A stretch of DNA of 41,878 nt, taken from Mycobacterium kyogaense. GTDB lineage: Bacteria > Actinomycetota > Actinomycetes > Mycobacteriales > Mycobacteriaceae. Positions within the stretch are counted from its first letter, which is position 1. Each line of letters begins with the position of its first letter. Below are positions 25,098 through 32,502 of the stretch, piece after piece. Below the pieces are notes generated by a model that worked only from the letters and a program-made list of their open reading frames with translations, had not been told where the DNA came from and ran no database searches. Where the stretch lies: assembly GCF_003254575.1 (NCBI RefSeq), contig NZ_QJUA01000045.1, forward strand, positions 1 through 41,878. The letters run 5' to 3'. The position numbers and the translations under genes are program-made.

Positions 25098-26891
25098 TCA
25101 GGCGCCAGCGTCCGGGACGACCGTCGTGACGACCGGCGGCGCCTCCGTGGTGGGCGGTGCGGCTGTCGTGGTCACCGGTGGTGCCGTCGTCGTGGGCGGC
25201 TGCGTCGTCGTCGGACGGGTGGTCGTGGTGCGCGTCGTCGTGGTCGTCGGCGCAGTGGTGGTCGTCGTGGTGCTCGTCGTCGTCGTGGTGGTGGTCGGTG
25301 CCGTCGTCGTGGTCGTCGACGACGGCGCGGTGGTGTCCGTGGTCGACGGCGGCGGTGGCGGCGGGGGCTGGCTGACGGTCGTGGTCGCGATGCCGTCCGA
25401 GCCGATCGTCACCGTGGTGACCGGCGGCGGCAGCTCCACGGGCGACGACTCCGCGGGCGGTGTCGCGGTCTCGGTGACCGTGCCTGGATCTCCGTCGGAG
25501 CTGGTCAAAGTGATGGCCAGTCCGCCGGCCGCCAGCAGAGCCGCGGCTGCCGCGATGCCGAACAGCAGGGGCGGACGTTTGTACCAGGGCAGCGGCGCCG
25601 GCTCGTCGTACGGTTCGTCTTCTGGCGCGAAGGCCATCGGCGGCCGCGCCGGCTCCGGGGAGGACACGTACTCCGCGCCGGTGTAGGGCACGGGTTCGGC
25701 ACCCGGATCGTCGTCCTGCGACCACGCGAGGGCGCGGAACGTCGCCGACGCGGCCCCGTCGTCAGCGGCCTGACCGGCGGCCAAACCGGCTGCCCCCGCG
25801 GCCCACGCCGCCGGCGCCATCGCGGTCGGCTCCCCGGCGGCGGGGGCGAGTCCGGTGGCGGCCTGCGCATCCAGGCTCTGGTTCGCCACCAGGGCCGCAC
25901 CTGCCGCGACGTTGAGCGCCGACTCCGGCGTGGTGATCACCGGTGCTCGGAGATGTTCTGAAAGTCGTTGTGTGACAAGCGGTATGGCGGCCCCACCGCC
26001 GACGGTCGCGATGGCTGAGATGCCGGCCGGCGGGACGGCGGCACGCTGGAGAGCATCGTCGATGACGGCGAGAAGACCGCCGAGGGGCTCGGCGATCAGC
26101 TGCTCGAGTTCGGGGCGGGTGAGGCGAATATCGGACCGGACGCCGGGCAGCTCGGCGGGCACCACCGTCGCGGTCTGCTCCGAGAGCCGCTCCTTGGCCT
26201 GACGGCATTCGTCGCGCAGTCGGGCCAGCGAGCCGACCGCGGCCGTACCCGCCGGGTCCGCATCGTTGGCGTCGGCGATACCGGACAGCACGTGATCGAG
26301 CAGGAGTTGATCGACCGCGTCACCAGAGAAGTCCGGATACCGCACCGTCTGGCCGACCAGGTCGAGGTTCGCTCCCGCGTCGGCGAGGGTGACGCTGGTT
26401 CCACTGCCGCCGAGATCGACCAGGACCACCACGCCCTGGTCGGGCAGACCCGGCGCGGCCTGCAACGCGGCCAGCGCCGCGGAGGCGTCGGGAATGAGGG
26501 CGGCGGGCACGCCGTCGGGGGCGAGGATCGGACGGGACCGCAGCGCACCGCGCAGGGCGCCCAGCGTTCCCGGCCCCCAGTGGGCGGGCACGGCGATGGC
26601 GACCGGGGAACCGCCGTCGACCAGGCGCGCCATCGCGGCCAGTGCCTCGGCGAGTACGACCTCGCCGCGGTGAGCCGAGCCGTCGGCAGCCACCAGAGGG
26701 ACCGGATCGCCGACTCGGTCGACGAAGCCGCTCAACACCAGTCCGGGGTGCGCTCCGTCGGTCGGGACCCCGACCTCCGGGGCGCGGTCGGGATAGACGG
26801 TCAGGATCGACCGGCGCGTCACCGGTGGCCGCCCGACGCGCGCGGCCACCAGGTTCGTCATCCCGATCGACAACCCCAGTGGTTCGGTCAT
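25098..26891 (-). CDS. membrane-anchored Hsp70-like protein with Thr-rich tail (left flank of ini locus)
   Basis: 597 aa. Residues 1-340 look like an Hsp70/actin-fold ATPase: an LSIGMTNLVA phosphate-1 loop, VDLGGSGTSVTLAD (phosphate-2, 158-171), a RQAKERLSEQT connect segment and a TVGGGAAIPLVTQRL adenosine loop (296-310). The Asp of the usual IDLGTTN motif is Ser here. No peptide-binding domain follows. Instead comes an Ala/Asp-rich linker, PWYKRP at 435-440, one membrane helix (about 442-464) and a tail almost entirely of Thr/Pro/Val, including runs of Thr, that would be outside and could be O-mannosylated. ATG 26891 is chosen at the start of the domain. It precedes iniR by 8 bases and is divergent from the first iniB-type gene. 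Confidence 0.82.
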   Translation of the reverse strand: MTEPLGLSIGMTNLVAARVGRPPVTRRSILTVYPDRAPEVGVPTDGAHPGLVLSGFVDRVGDPVPLVAADGSAHRGEVVLAEALAAMARLVDGGSPVAIAVPAHWGPGTLGALRGALRSRPILAPDGVPAALIPDASAALAALQAAPGLPDQGVVVLVDLGGSGTSVTLADAGANLDLVGQTVRYPDFSGDAVDQLLLDHVLSGIADANDADPAGTAAVGSLARLRDECRQAKERLSEQTATVVPAELPGVRSDIRLTRPELEQLIAEPLGGLLAVIDDALQRAAVPPAGISAIATVGGGAAIPLVTQRLSEHLRAPVITTPESALNVAAGAALVANQSLDAQAATGLAPAAGEPTAMAPAAWAAGAAGLAAGQAADDGAASATFRALAWSQDDDPGAEPVPYTGAEYVSSPEPARPPMAFAPEDEPYDEPAPLPWYKRPPLLFGIAAAAALLAAGGLAITLTSSDGDPGTVTETATPPAESSPVELPPPVTTVTIGSDGIATTTVSQPPPPPPPSTTDTTAPSSTTTTTAPTTTTTTTSTTTTTTAPTTTTTRTTTTRPTTTQPPTTTAPPVTTTAAPPTTEAPPVVTTVVPDAGA

Positions 26892-26940
26892 GGCGGTGCA
26901 GTCCCTCCTCGGCCCGTCTGTTCTCGGGCGGCCCGTCCCC

Positions 26941-26980
26941 GCGGACGGACCGCCCACCACCTTAATGGTGGGACGTCCGC
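26941..26980. promoter_or_regulatory. nested 40-base palindrome between the Hsp70-like and iniB-type genes
   Basis: An inner inverted repeat CCCACCA-CCTTAA-TGGTGGG (26953-26972) lies inside outer arms GCGGACG (26941-26947) and CGTCCGC (26974-26980). It sits 49 bases from the Hsp70-like start and about 160 from the iniB-type start. It could be an operator, or a hairpin in the 5' leader of the Hsp70-like transcript. The TTAA centre in very GC-rich DNA favours protein binding (inference). Confidence 0.6.
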
Positions 26981-26994
26981 TGGCCGGGCAGGCG

Positions 26995-27034
26995 CCCCTA
27001 GTGTCGTGCCCGCCCCTAACGGGACATCCCCTAA
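26995..27034. promoter_or_regulatory. three CCCCTA[AG] elements upstream of the first iniB-type gene
   Basis: CCCCTAG (26995-27001), CCCCTAA (27013-27019) and CCCCTAA (27028-27034) lie in one direction with 18- and 15-base spacing, between the divergent Hsp70-like/iniR genes and the iniB-type gene. The same heptamer occurs twice in front of iniB (27783-27797). Being shared by the two iniB promoters, it is a candidate binding element for IniR; this is inference from position. Confidence 0.5.
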
Positions 27035-27141
27035 TGGCCCCGGCGGCGAGGTGGGCAGAGCACCGATCCGCCGGGACCGCTCTCGCCGATAGCATCGGTG
27101 CACGCACTGCTTCGAGAAAGATGCGAGGGGAAGGTCCGGAC

Positions 27142-27687
27142 GTGGCGAACTCACTGGTCGATTTCGTGGTGTCGCTGGTTCGCGATCCAGCTGCGGCAGC
27201 TGCCTATGCCGCCGATCCGGCGCAGGCTCTCGCCGATGCCCACCTCACCGATGTGACCAGCGCTGATGTGCAGAACCTCCTGCCTGTTGTCTCGGAGTCG
27301 CTGTCGATGGCGGCACCCGTCCACAGCTGGGACGCACTGGGCGCAGAGCACGGCATCGACACCGGAATCGACACCGCCAACGTCTGGTCCAGCGGAGCTG
27401 CCACCGCCGCCTTCGACGCGTTCGACGATCACGTCCCGACCATCAGCACCGCGATCGACGCCGACCATTCCGTGCCCGCCATCGTCGACCACCTCGACGA
27501 ACCATTGGATCTCGCATCAACGGCCCAATCCCTGCCTGACGTGCCGTCGGTGCAGTTCGACGACCCGGGAGCCGATCATCTGGCGCTGGTCGAGCCGGTC
27601 GCGCAGGAGCACTGGACCCACGCTGTCAGCGATACCGGTGACGTCCATCCGGTGGACCACCTGCCGGATATCGATCTGTTCCACTGA
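27142..27687 (+). CDS. IniB-type protein (Rv0340-like)
   Basis: 181 aa; M. tuberculosis Rv0340 (179 aa) holds the same place before iniB. The first 50 or so residues form an IniB-type N-terminal domain: LVDFVVSLVRDPAAAAAYAADPAQALADAHLTDVTSADVQNLLP. This is closely similar in pattern to the start of IniB downstream (LIDFILDLFRSPASAASFVIDPDGAL). The rest is acidic, rich in Asp, His, Val and Thr, without visible signal peptide or membrane helix, and ends HLPDIDLFH. GTG 27142 with GGGGAAGG about eight bases upstream is chosen, because it begins the conserved domain. Function is unknown. Strong context: CCCCTAA elements upstream and a clear terminator downstream, so it is its own transcription unit. 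Confidence 0.8.
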   Translation: MANSLVDFVVSLVRDPAAAAAYAADPAQALADAHLTDVTSADVQNLLPVVSESLSMAAPVHSWDALGAEHGIDTGIDTANVWSSGAATAAFDAFDDHVPTISTAIDADHSVPAIVDHLDEPLDLASTAQSLPDVPSVQFDDPGADHLALVEPVAQEHWTHAVSDTGDVHPVDHLPDIDLFH

Positions 27688-27701
27688 TCCGTTCCCCGAA
27701 G

Positions 27702-27733
27702 AGCCCGCGCAGCCCCCCCTGCGCGGGCTTTTT
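27702..27733 (+). terminator. intrinsic terminator after the Rv0340-like gene
   Basis: The stem AGCCCGCGCAG (27702-27712) pairs with CTGCGCGGGCT (27719-27729) across a six-C loop, followed by five T (27729-27733). It starts 14 bases after the stop codon. A full L-shaped terminator with a T-run is uncommon in mycobacteria and indicates that the first iniB-type gene is transcribed separately from iniB-iniA-iniC. Confidence 0.9.
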
Positions 27734-27782
27734 GCATGTGTGAGCTGCGCAGACAGGGCGCTCCCCAGGAACCCCGGCATAC

Positions 27783-27797
27783 CCCCTAATCCCCTAA
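27783..27797. promoter_or_regulatory. tandem CCCCTAA elements in the iniB promoter region
   Basis: Two direct CCCCTAA copies (27783-27789 and 27791-27797) are 8 bases apart and run straight into CGGGGG, giving CCCCTAACGGGGG. They lie about 135 to 150 bases upstream of the iniB ATG. With three copies before the other iniB-type gene they form the only obvious shared promoter element of the locus, so they are the best candidate for an IniR-binding region (inference). Confidence 0.5.
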
Positions 27798-27931
27798 CGG
27801 GGGACGAGGAGAATCCCGCATCGGGGTTTTGCAGTGGCGGGTGTCAGCCCCGTTTCCGGGCGGTCGCGCGGCCCATAACGTGGTCTCCAGATCGCCGGGC
27901 AGTCCGGTGAGACATCCCGAAAGGCACTCCC

Positions 27932-29023
27932 ATGACGAGTTTGATCGACTTCATCCTCGACCTGTTCCGCAGCCCCGCGTCGGCCGCGTCGTTCGTCATC
28001 GACCCCGACGGCGCGCTGCGCGACGCCGGCCTGCCGAACGTCACCGCCGCCCAGCTCGCCTCTGTCGCGGCCACCGCCGCACCGGCCGGATACGCCCTCG
28101 GCGGCGGCGACCCGATCGTCGGGCTGCAGCGTGCCGTGGCCGATCACCACCAGCTGGCCTCCAACTTCGCCTCGCCGTTCTCCCCCCAGACCTCCTGGGC
28201 CCCGCAGAACACCTTCGCCCCGAACACCAACACCGACCTGGCCAGCCACAACAACATCCCGATCGCGAGCCCGAACCAGGATGCCGGCGCAAACGCCCAG
28301 AACGGCGCCTTCAACCTCGGCTTCGGCGACATCACCCTCGGTGACAAGAGCACCAACACCGCCACCAACGGCGGCGTGGTCGTCGACGGCGACAACAAGG
28401 GCGACATCGTCAGCGGCGACGGCGCCGTGCTCGGCAACAACAACGACGTCAACAACGGCGACATCCTGGCCGGGTCGGGCTCGCACGTCGCGGTGGGCCG
28501 CGGCAACGAGATCGAGGACAACAGCCAGCACGCAGGCGGTGACGTGGTCTCGGGCAACTCCGGCGCCGTGATCAAGGACAACGACCTGTCCGGCGGCAAC
28601 GGCGGCGGCTCGCACGGCGGCGGCAGCCTGCTCGGCATCGGCAGCGGCAACTCCGCCGGTGGCGACGGCGGCAACGCCGGTTCGATCATCGTCTCCGACA
28701 GCCACGCCAACAGCGGCACGCAGACCACCATCGGTGGCGACTCCGGAAGCCACAACTCGGTGGATGAGTCCACCAACACGTCGGTACACACCGAGACCTC
28801 GCACGACACGTCGATCGAGGACCACTCCTCGAGCTACGAGTCGAACATCGGCTCGGGCAACGAGACCGCGATCGGATCGGGCAACCACACCGACACGTCG
28901 CTGTTCTCGGGCAACGACACCGGGCTCTCGTCGCACACCGACATCGCCTCCCACAATCCGGACGTCGCGTCTCACAACGATGTGGCCTCGCACAACGCGG
29001 TCGCCCCGCTCGACGTGTTCTGA
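27932..29023 (+). CDS. iniB: IniB, Gly/Asn/Ser-rich isoniazid-inducible protein
   Basis: 363 aa; M. tuberculosis IniB is longer (about 479 aa) and Gly/Ala-rich. The N-terminal domain (LIDFILDLFRSPASAASFVIDPDGALRDAGLPNVTAAQLASV) is shared with the Rv0340-like neighbour. The body is low-complexity with Gly, Asn, Asp, Ser and His (NGGVVVDGDNKGDIVSGDGAVLGNNNDVNNGDI), reminiscent of beta-roll or glycine-rich wall proteins. TDLASHNN at 101-108 is echoed by TDIASHNPDVASHNDVASHN at 336-355. No signal peptide is visible. ATG 27932 has GAAAGG seven bases ahead. Induced in M. tuberculosis by cell-wall inhibitors such as isoniazid and ethambutol. A stable hairpin separates it from iniA. Confidence 0.9.
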   Translation: MTSLIDFILDLFRSPASAASFVIDPDGALRDAGLPNVTAAQLASVAATAAPAGYALGGGDPIVGLQRAVADHHQLASNFASPFSPQTSWAPQNTFAPNTNTDLASHNNIPIASPNQDAGANAQNGAFNLGFGDITLGDKSTNTATNGGVVVDGDNKGDIVSGDGAVLGNNNDVNNGDILAGSGSHVAVGRGNEIEDNSQHAGGDVVSGNSGAVIKDNDLSGGNGGGSHGGGSLLGIGSGNSAGGDGGNAGSIIVSDSHANSGTQTTIGGDSGSHNSVDESTNTSVHTETSHDTSIEDHSSSYESNIGSGNETAIGSGNHTDTSLFSGNDTGLSSHTDIASHNPDVASHNDVASHNAVAPLDVF

Positions 29024-29034
29024 TCCACCCACCC

Positions 29035-29065
29035 GCTGGCGGGGACCGCACCGGTCCCCGCCAGC
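29035..29065 (+). terminator. 14-base-pair hairpin between iniB and iniA
   Basis: GCTGGCGGGGACCG (29035-29048) pairs perfectly with CGGTCCCCGCCAGC (29052-29065) across a CAC loop. It starts 11 bases after the iniB stop and ends 48 bases before the iniA ATG. No T-run follows. It could be a partial terminator or an RNA-processing/stability element that gives more iniB than iniA-iniC product. Confidence 0.75.
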
Positions 29066-29113
29066 TCGGCGTTTACCGTTGACACCCAGAGCGAAGGCGA
29101 AGGAGGGGCCGTC

Positions 29114-30943
29114 ATGACCCAACCGACCCGCGTGCTGATCGAACTCCTCGACCACACCAGGACGATCGCCGAGACGCGTCAGCGCGGTGACCTGGTCGCC
29201 CGGCTCTCCCGGGCGAAGGCCCGCGTCGAGGACCCGCAGATCCGGGTCGTGATCGCCGGCCAGCTCAAACAGGGCAAGAGTCAGTTGCTGAACTCGCTGC
29301 TCAACATGCCGGTGGCCCGCGTCGGCGACGACGAGTCGACCGTGCTGCCCACCGTGGTGTCGTACGGCGAGCCGGCGTCCGCCCGCCTCGTGGTCGGGCG
29401 CCCGGACGGCGACGAGCCGGAGCTGGTCGAGATCCCCGTCACCGACCTGGGCACCGATCTGCGCCGGGCTCCGGCGGCCCGGGGCCGTGACGTGCTGCGC
29501 ATCGAAGTGACGGCGCCGAGCCCGCTGCTCAAAGGGGGCCTCGCGTTCGTCGACACCCCCGGCGTGGGCGGGCACGGGCAGCCGCACCTGTCGGCCACGC
29601 TGGGGCTGCTGCCCGACGCCGACGCGATGCTGCTGATCAGCGACACCAGCGCCGAGTTCACCGAGCCGGAGATGACGTTCCTGCGCCAGGCGCTCGAGGT
29701 CTGTCCCGTCGCGGTGATCGTGGCGACCAAGACCGATCTGTACCCGCACTGGCGGCAGGTGGTCGACGCCAACGCCGCACACCTGCGCCGTGCCGGGGTC
29801 TCCACACCGCTGATTCCCGCGTCGTCGGTGCTGCGCAGCCACGCCGTGGCGCTCAACGACAAGGAACTCAACGAGGAATCCAACTTCCCGGCGATCGTGA
29901 GGTTCCTGTCCGAGGAGGTACTCGGACGGCAGAAGGACCGCGTCCGCGAGCACGCGCTCGGCGACATCCGCGCCGCCGCAGAACATCTGATGCTCGCCGC
30001 GCAGGCCGAACTGTCCGCGCTCAACGACCCGCACACCCGGGAGAAGCTGACCGCCGACCTGGAGGCGCGCAAGCAGGAGGCCCAGGATGCGCTGCAGCAG
30101 ACCGCGCTGTGGCAGCAGGTGCTCTCCGACGGGATCGCCGACCTGACCGCCGATGTGGATCACGATCTGCGGCAACGGTTTCGGACCATCACCTTCCACA
30201 CCGAAGCGGTGATCGACGCAGGCGACCCGACGTTGCAGTGGGCGGAGATCGGCGCCGAACTCGAAGATGCGGTGGCCACCGCGGTCGGCGACAACTTCGT
30301 GTGGGCCTACCGGCGCGCGGAGGCGCTGGCCGCCGAGGTGGCCCGCACGTTCTCCGAGGCCGGCCTCGACGCGGTGCGGATGCCCGACCTGGATCCGCGC
30401 GCGATGGGTGCGGAGTTCGCCGAGTTCTCCTCGTTGGCCCACCTCGAAGCCAAGCCGATCAAGTTCGGCCACAAGGTCGTCACCGGGATGCGCGGCTCCT
30501 ACGGCGGCGTGCTGATGTTCGGCATGCTGACCTCGTTCGCCGGCCTGGGCATGTTCAACCCGCTGTCGCTGGGCGCTGGCTTCGTGCTCGGCCGCAAGGC
30601 GTACAAGGAGGACATGGAGAACCGGATGCTGCGGGTGCGCAGCGAGGCCAAGAGCAACGTGCGCCGATTCGTCGACGACGTCGCCTTCGTCGTCGGCAAG
30701 GAGTCCCGCGACCGGCTCAAGGCGATCCAGCGCCAGCTGCGCGACCACTACCGCGACATCGCCAACCAGACCAGCCGCTCACTGAACGAATCCCTGCAGG
30801 CGACGCTGGCCGCGGCGAAGGTGGCCGAGACCGAACACGCGGGCCGGGTCAAAGAACTGGAACGGCAGCTCAACATCCTGCGCCAGGTCGTCGAGCACGC
30901 CGACAAGCTCGCCGCGGAAGGGTCACTAAGCTCGAAGAGCTAA
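29114..30943 (+). CDS. iniA: IniA, bacterial dynamin-like GTPase
   Basis: 609 aa (M. tuberculosis IniA is about 640). The GTPase domain has the P-loop GQLKQGKS (49-56), DTPG (147-150) and TKTD (205-208). Long alpha-helical stalk segments follow, with a hydrophobic, glycine-rich paddle (GVLMFGMLTSFAGLGMFNPLSLGAGFVLG, about 475-500) for membrane insertion and a C-terminal helix rich in charged residues. IniA is a dynamin family member shown to remodel membranes, and it is linked to survival under isoniazid and ethambutol. ATG 29114 has a strong AGGAGGGG upstream. It is followed by iniC after 28 bases, the two GTPases being a typical paired arrangement of bacterial dynamins. Confidence 0.94.
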   Translation: MTQPTRVLIELLDHTRTIAETRQRGDLVARLSRAKARVEDPQIRVVIAGQLKQGKSQLLNSLLNMPVARVGDDESTVLPTVVSYGEPASARLVVGRPDGDEPELVEIPVTDLGTDLRRAPAARGRDVLRIEVTAPSPLLKGGLAFVDTPGVGGHGQPHLSATLGLLPDADAMLLISDTSAEFTEPEMTFLRQALEVCPVAVIVATKTDLYPHWRQVVDANAAHLRRAGVSTPLIPASSVLRSHAVALNDKELNEESNFPAIVRFLSEEVLGRQKDRVREHALGDIRAAAEHLMLAAQAELSALNDPHTREKLTADLEARKQEAQDALQQTALWQQVLSDGIADLTADVDHDLRQRFRTITFHTEAVIDAGDPTLQWAEIGAELEDAVATAVGDNFVWAYRRAEALAAEVARTFSEAGLDAVRMPDLDPRAMGAEFAEFSSLAHLEAKPIKFGHKVVTGMRGSYGGVLMFGMLTSFAGLGMFNPLSLGAGFVLGRKAYKEDMENRMLRVRSEAKSNVRRFVDDVAFVVGKESRDRLKAIQRQLRDHYRDIANQTSRSLNESLQATLAAAKVAETEHAGRVKELERQLNILRQVVEHADKLAAEGSLSSKS

Positions 30944-30971
30944 ACAGTCGGGCGAGCAGGACGGGACGGCA

Positions 30972-32453
30972 CTGAGCACCAGCGACCGCGTGCGGGCAAT
31001 CCTCGGCGGCACCATCGCCGCCTACCGCGCCGACCCTGCCTACCGCGACCGCCCCGCGCTGCATCATGAGCTGTCCCGCGTGGGACACCGGCTCAACCAG
31101 CCGATGCGGATCGCGCTCGCCGGCACCCTCAAAGCCGGTAAGTCGACGCTGGTCAATGCCCTTGTCGGGGACACCATCGCCCCCACCGACGCGACCGAGG
31201 CCACCCGCATCGTCACGTGGTTCCGGCACGGACCCACGCCGCGGGTGAGCGCCAACCACCGCGACGGGCACCGCTCCAACGTCCCGATCACGCGGGACCC
31301 GACCGACCGTGGCCTGACATTCGACCTGGCCCGGCTCGACCCGGAGGACGTCGTCGACCTCGACGTCGAATGGCCGGCCGCCGAGCTGATCGACGCGACG
31401 ATCATCGACACCCCGGGCACGTCGTCGCTGTCCCGCGACGTGTCCGCTCGCACGTTGCGGCTGTTGGTCCCCGCCGACGGGATACCGCGCGTCGACGCCG
31501 TCGTGTTCCTGCTGCGCACCCTCAACGCCGCCGACATCGCGCTGCTCCAACAGATCGGTGACCTGGTCGGCGGCTCGGCCGGCGCGCTCGGCGTCATCGG
31601 GGTGGCGTCCCGGGCCGACGAGATCGGGGCCGGCCGCATCGACGCGATGATGTCCGCCCGCGACGTGGCCCAGCGCTTCACCGCCGAGATGGACCGCACC
31701 GGCATCTGTCAGGCCGTGGTCCCGGTGTCGGGCCTGCTCGCGCTGACGGCGCGGACGCTGCGGCAGAGCGAGTTCGTCGCGCTGGAGAAGCTCGCCGGCG
31801 TCGACTCCACCGAGCTGACGAAGGCGATGCTGTCGGTCGACCGGTTCGTCCGCGAGGACACCACCCTGCCCGTGGACGCCGCCACCCGCGCCGCGCTGCT
31901 CGACCGGTTCGGGATGTTCGGCATCCGGATCTCGATCGCGGTGCTGCGCGCCGGGGTCAGCGACTCGGTGGCCCTGGCCGACGAGCTGCTCGACCGCAGC
32001 GGGCTGGTCGCGCTGCGCGAGGTGATCGACCAGCAGTTCGCGCAGCGCTCCGACCTGCTCAAAGCGCACACCGCGCTGCTGACGCTGCGGGAGATCGTCA
32101 CCCGCAATCCGATCCCCGCGACGCCGCACATCCTCGCCGACATCGAGCCGCTGCTGGCGGACACGCACGCCTTCGAGGAGCTGCGGCTGCTCAGCGCGCT
32201 GCGGTCCCGCCCGACCACGCTGAACCCCGACGAGATGGCCTCACTGCGACGGCTGATCGGCGGCTCGGGCGCCGACCCCGCGAGCCGGTTGGGGCTGACG
32301 CCGGAGACGGCCGACGACGGTCCCAGGGCCGCGTTCGCCGCAGCCCAACGCTGGCGTCGGCGCGCCGAGCATCCGCTCAACGATCCGTTCACGACGCGGG
32401 CCTGCCGGGCCGCGGTGCGCAGCGCCGAGGCGCTGGTCGCCGGGTACTCCTGA
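30972..32453 (+). CDS. iniC: IniC, second dynamin-like GTPase (probable CTG start)
   Basis: 493 aa when started at CTG 30972, the same length as M. tuberculosis IniC as I recall it and giving the expected N-terminus [M]STSDRVRAIL. The first conventional start is GTG 30990, which would lose STSDRV. The frame holds no ATG, GTG or TTG between the iniA stop and 30990. The GTPase motifs are GTLKAGKS (51-58), the DATEATRI switch region and DTPG (146-149), with SRADEIG at the G4 position. The helical remainder ends FTTRACRAAVRSAEALVAGYS. IniC lacks the obvious hydrophobic paddle of IniA, so it may act as its partner (inference). Confidence 0.88.
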   Translation: MSTSDRVRAILGGTIAAYRADPAYRDRPALHHELSRVGHRLNQPMRIALAGTLKAGKSTLVNALVGDTIAPTDATEATRIVTWFRHGPTPRVSANHRDGHRSNVPITRDPTDRGLTFDLARLDPEDVVDLDVEWPAAELIDATIIDTPGTSSLSRDVSARTLRLLVPADGIPRVDAVVFLLRTLNAADIALLQQIGDLVGGSAGALGVIGVASRADEIGAGRIDAMMSARDVAQRFTAEMDRTGICQAVVPVSGLLALTARTLRQSEFVALEKLAGVDSTELTKAMLSVDRFVREDTTLPVDAATRAALLDRFGMFGIRISIAVLRAGVSDSVALADELLDRSGLVALREVIDQQFAQRSDLLKAHTALLTLREIVTRNPIPATPHILADIEPLLADTHAFEELRLLSALRSRPTTLNPDEMASLRRLIGGSGADPASRLGLTPETADDGPRAAFAAAQRWRRRAEHPLNDPFTTRACRAAVRSAEALVAGYS

Positions 32454-32502
32454 CATCTCGTTGTGCGCTTAACGTTTCGGCTGCGCAAAACGACTAAGAG
32501 GT

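Noticed and set aside
25140..25380. Repetitive GTCGT-type DNA as a possible tandem-repeat element or frameshifted region
   Set aside because: It is simply the coding sequence of the Thr-rich tail of the Hsp70-like protein, in frame from start to stop.
27874..27879. CATAAC as a -10 box of the iniB promoter
   Set aside because: No matching -35 element at suitable spacing is visible, and such hexamers are common; start-site data would be needed.
28330..28900. Repeating GGCAAC/AACGGC units in iniB as a CRISPR-like or mobile repeat
   Set aside because: The units are irregular, lack constant spacers and encode an in-frame Gly/Asn/Asp-rich protein typical of IniB.
27794..30748. A 984-codon open frame on the minus strand opposite iniB and iniA
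   Set aside because: It is antisense to two well-supported genes, has Arg/Gly/Val/Asp-biased composition without domains, and is explained by high GC in the third codon position.
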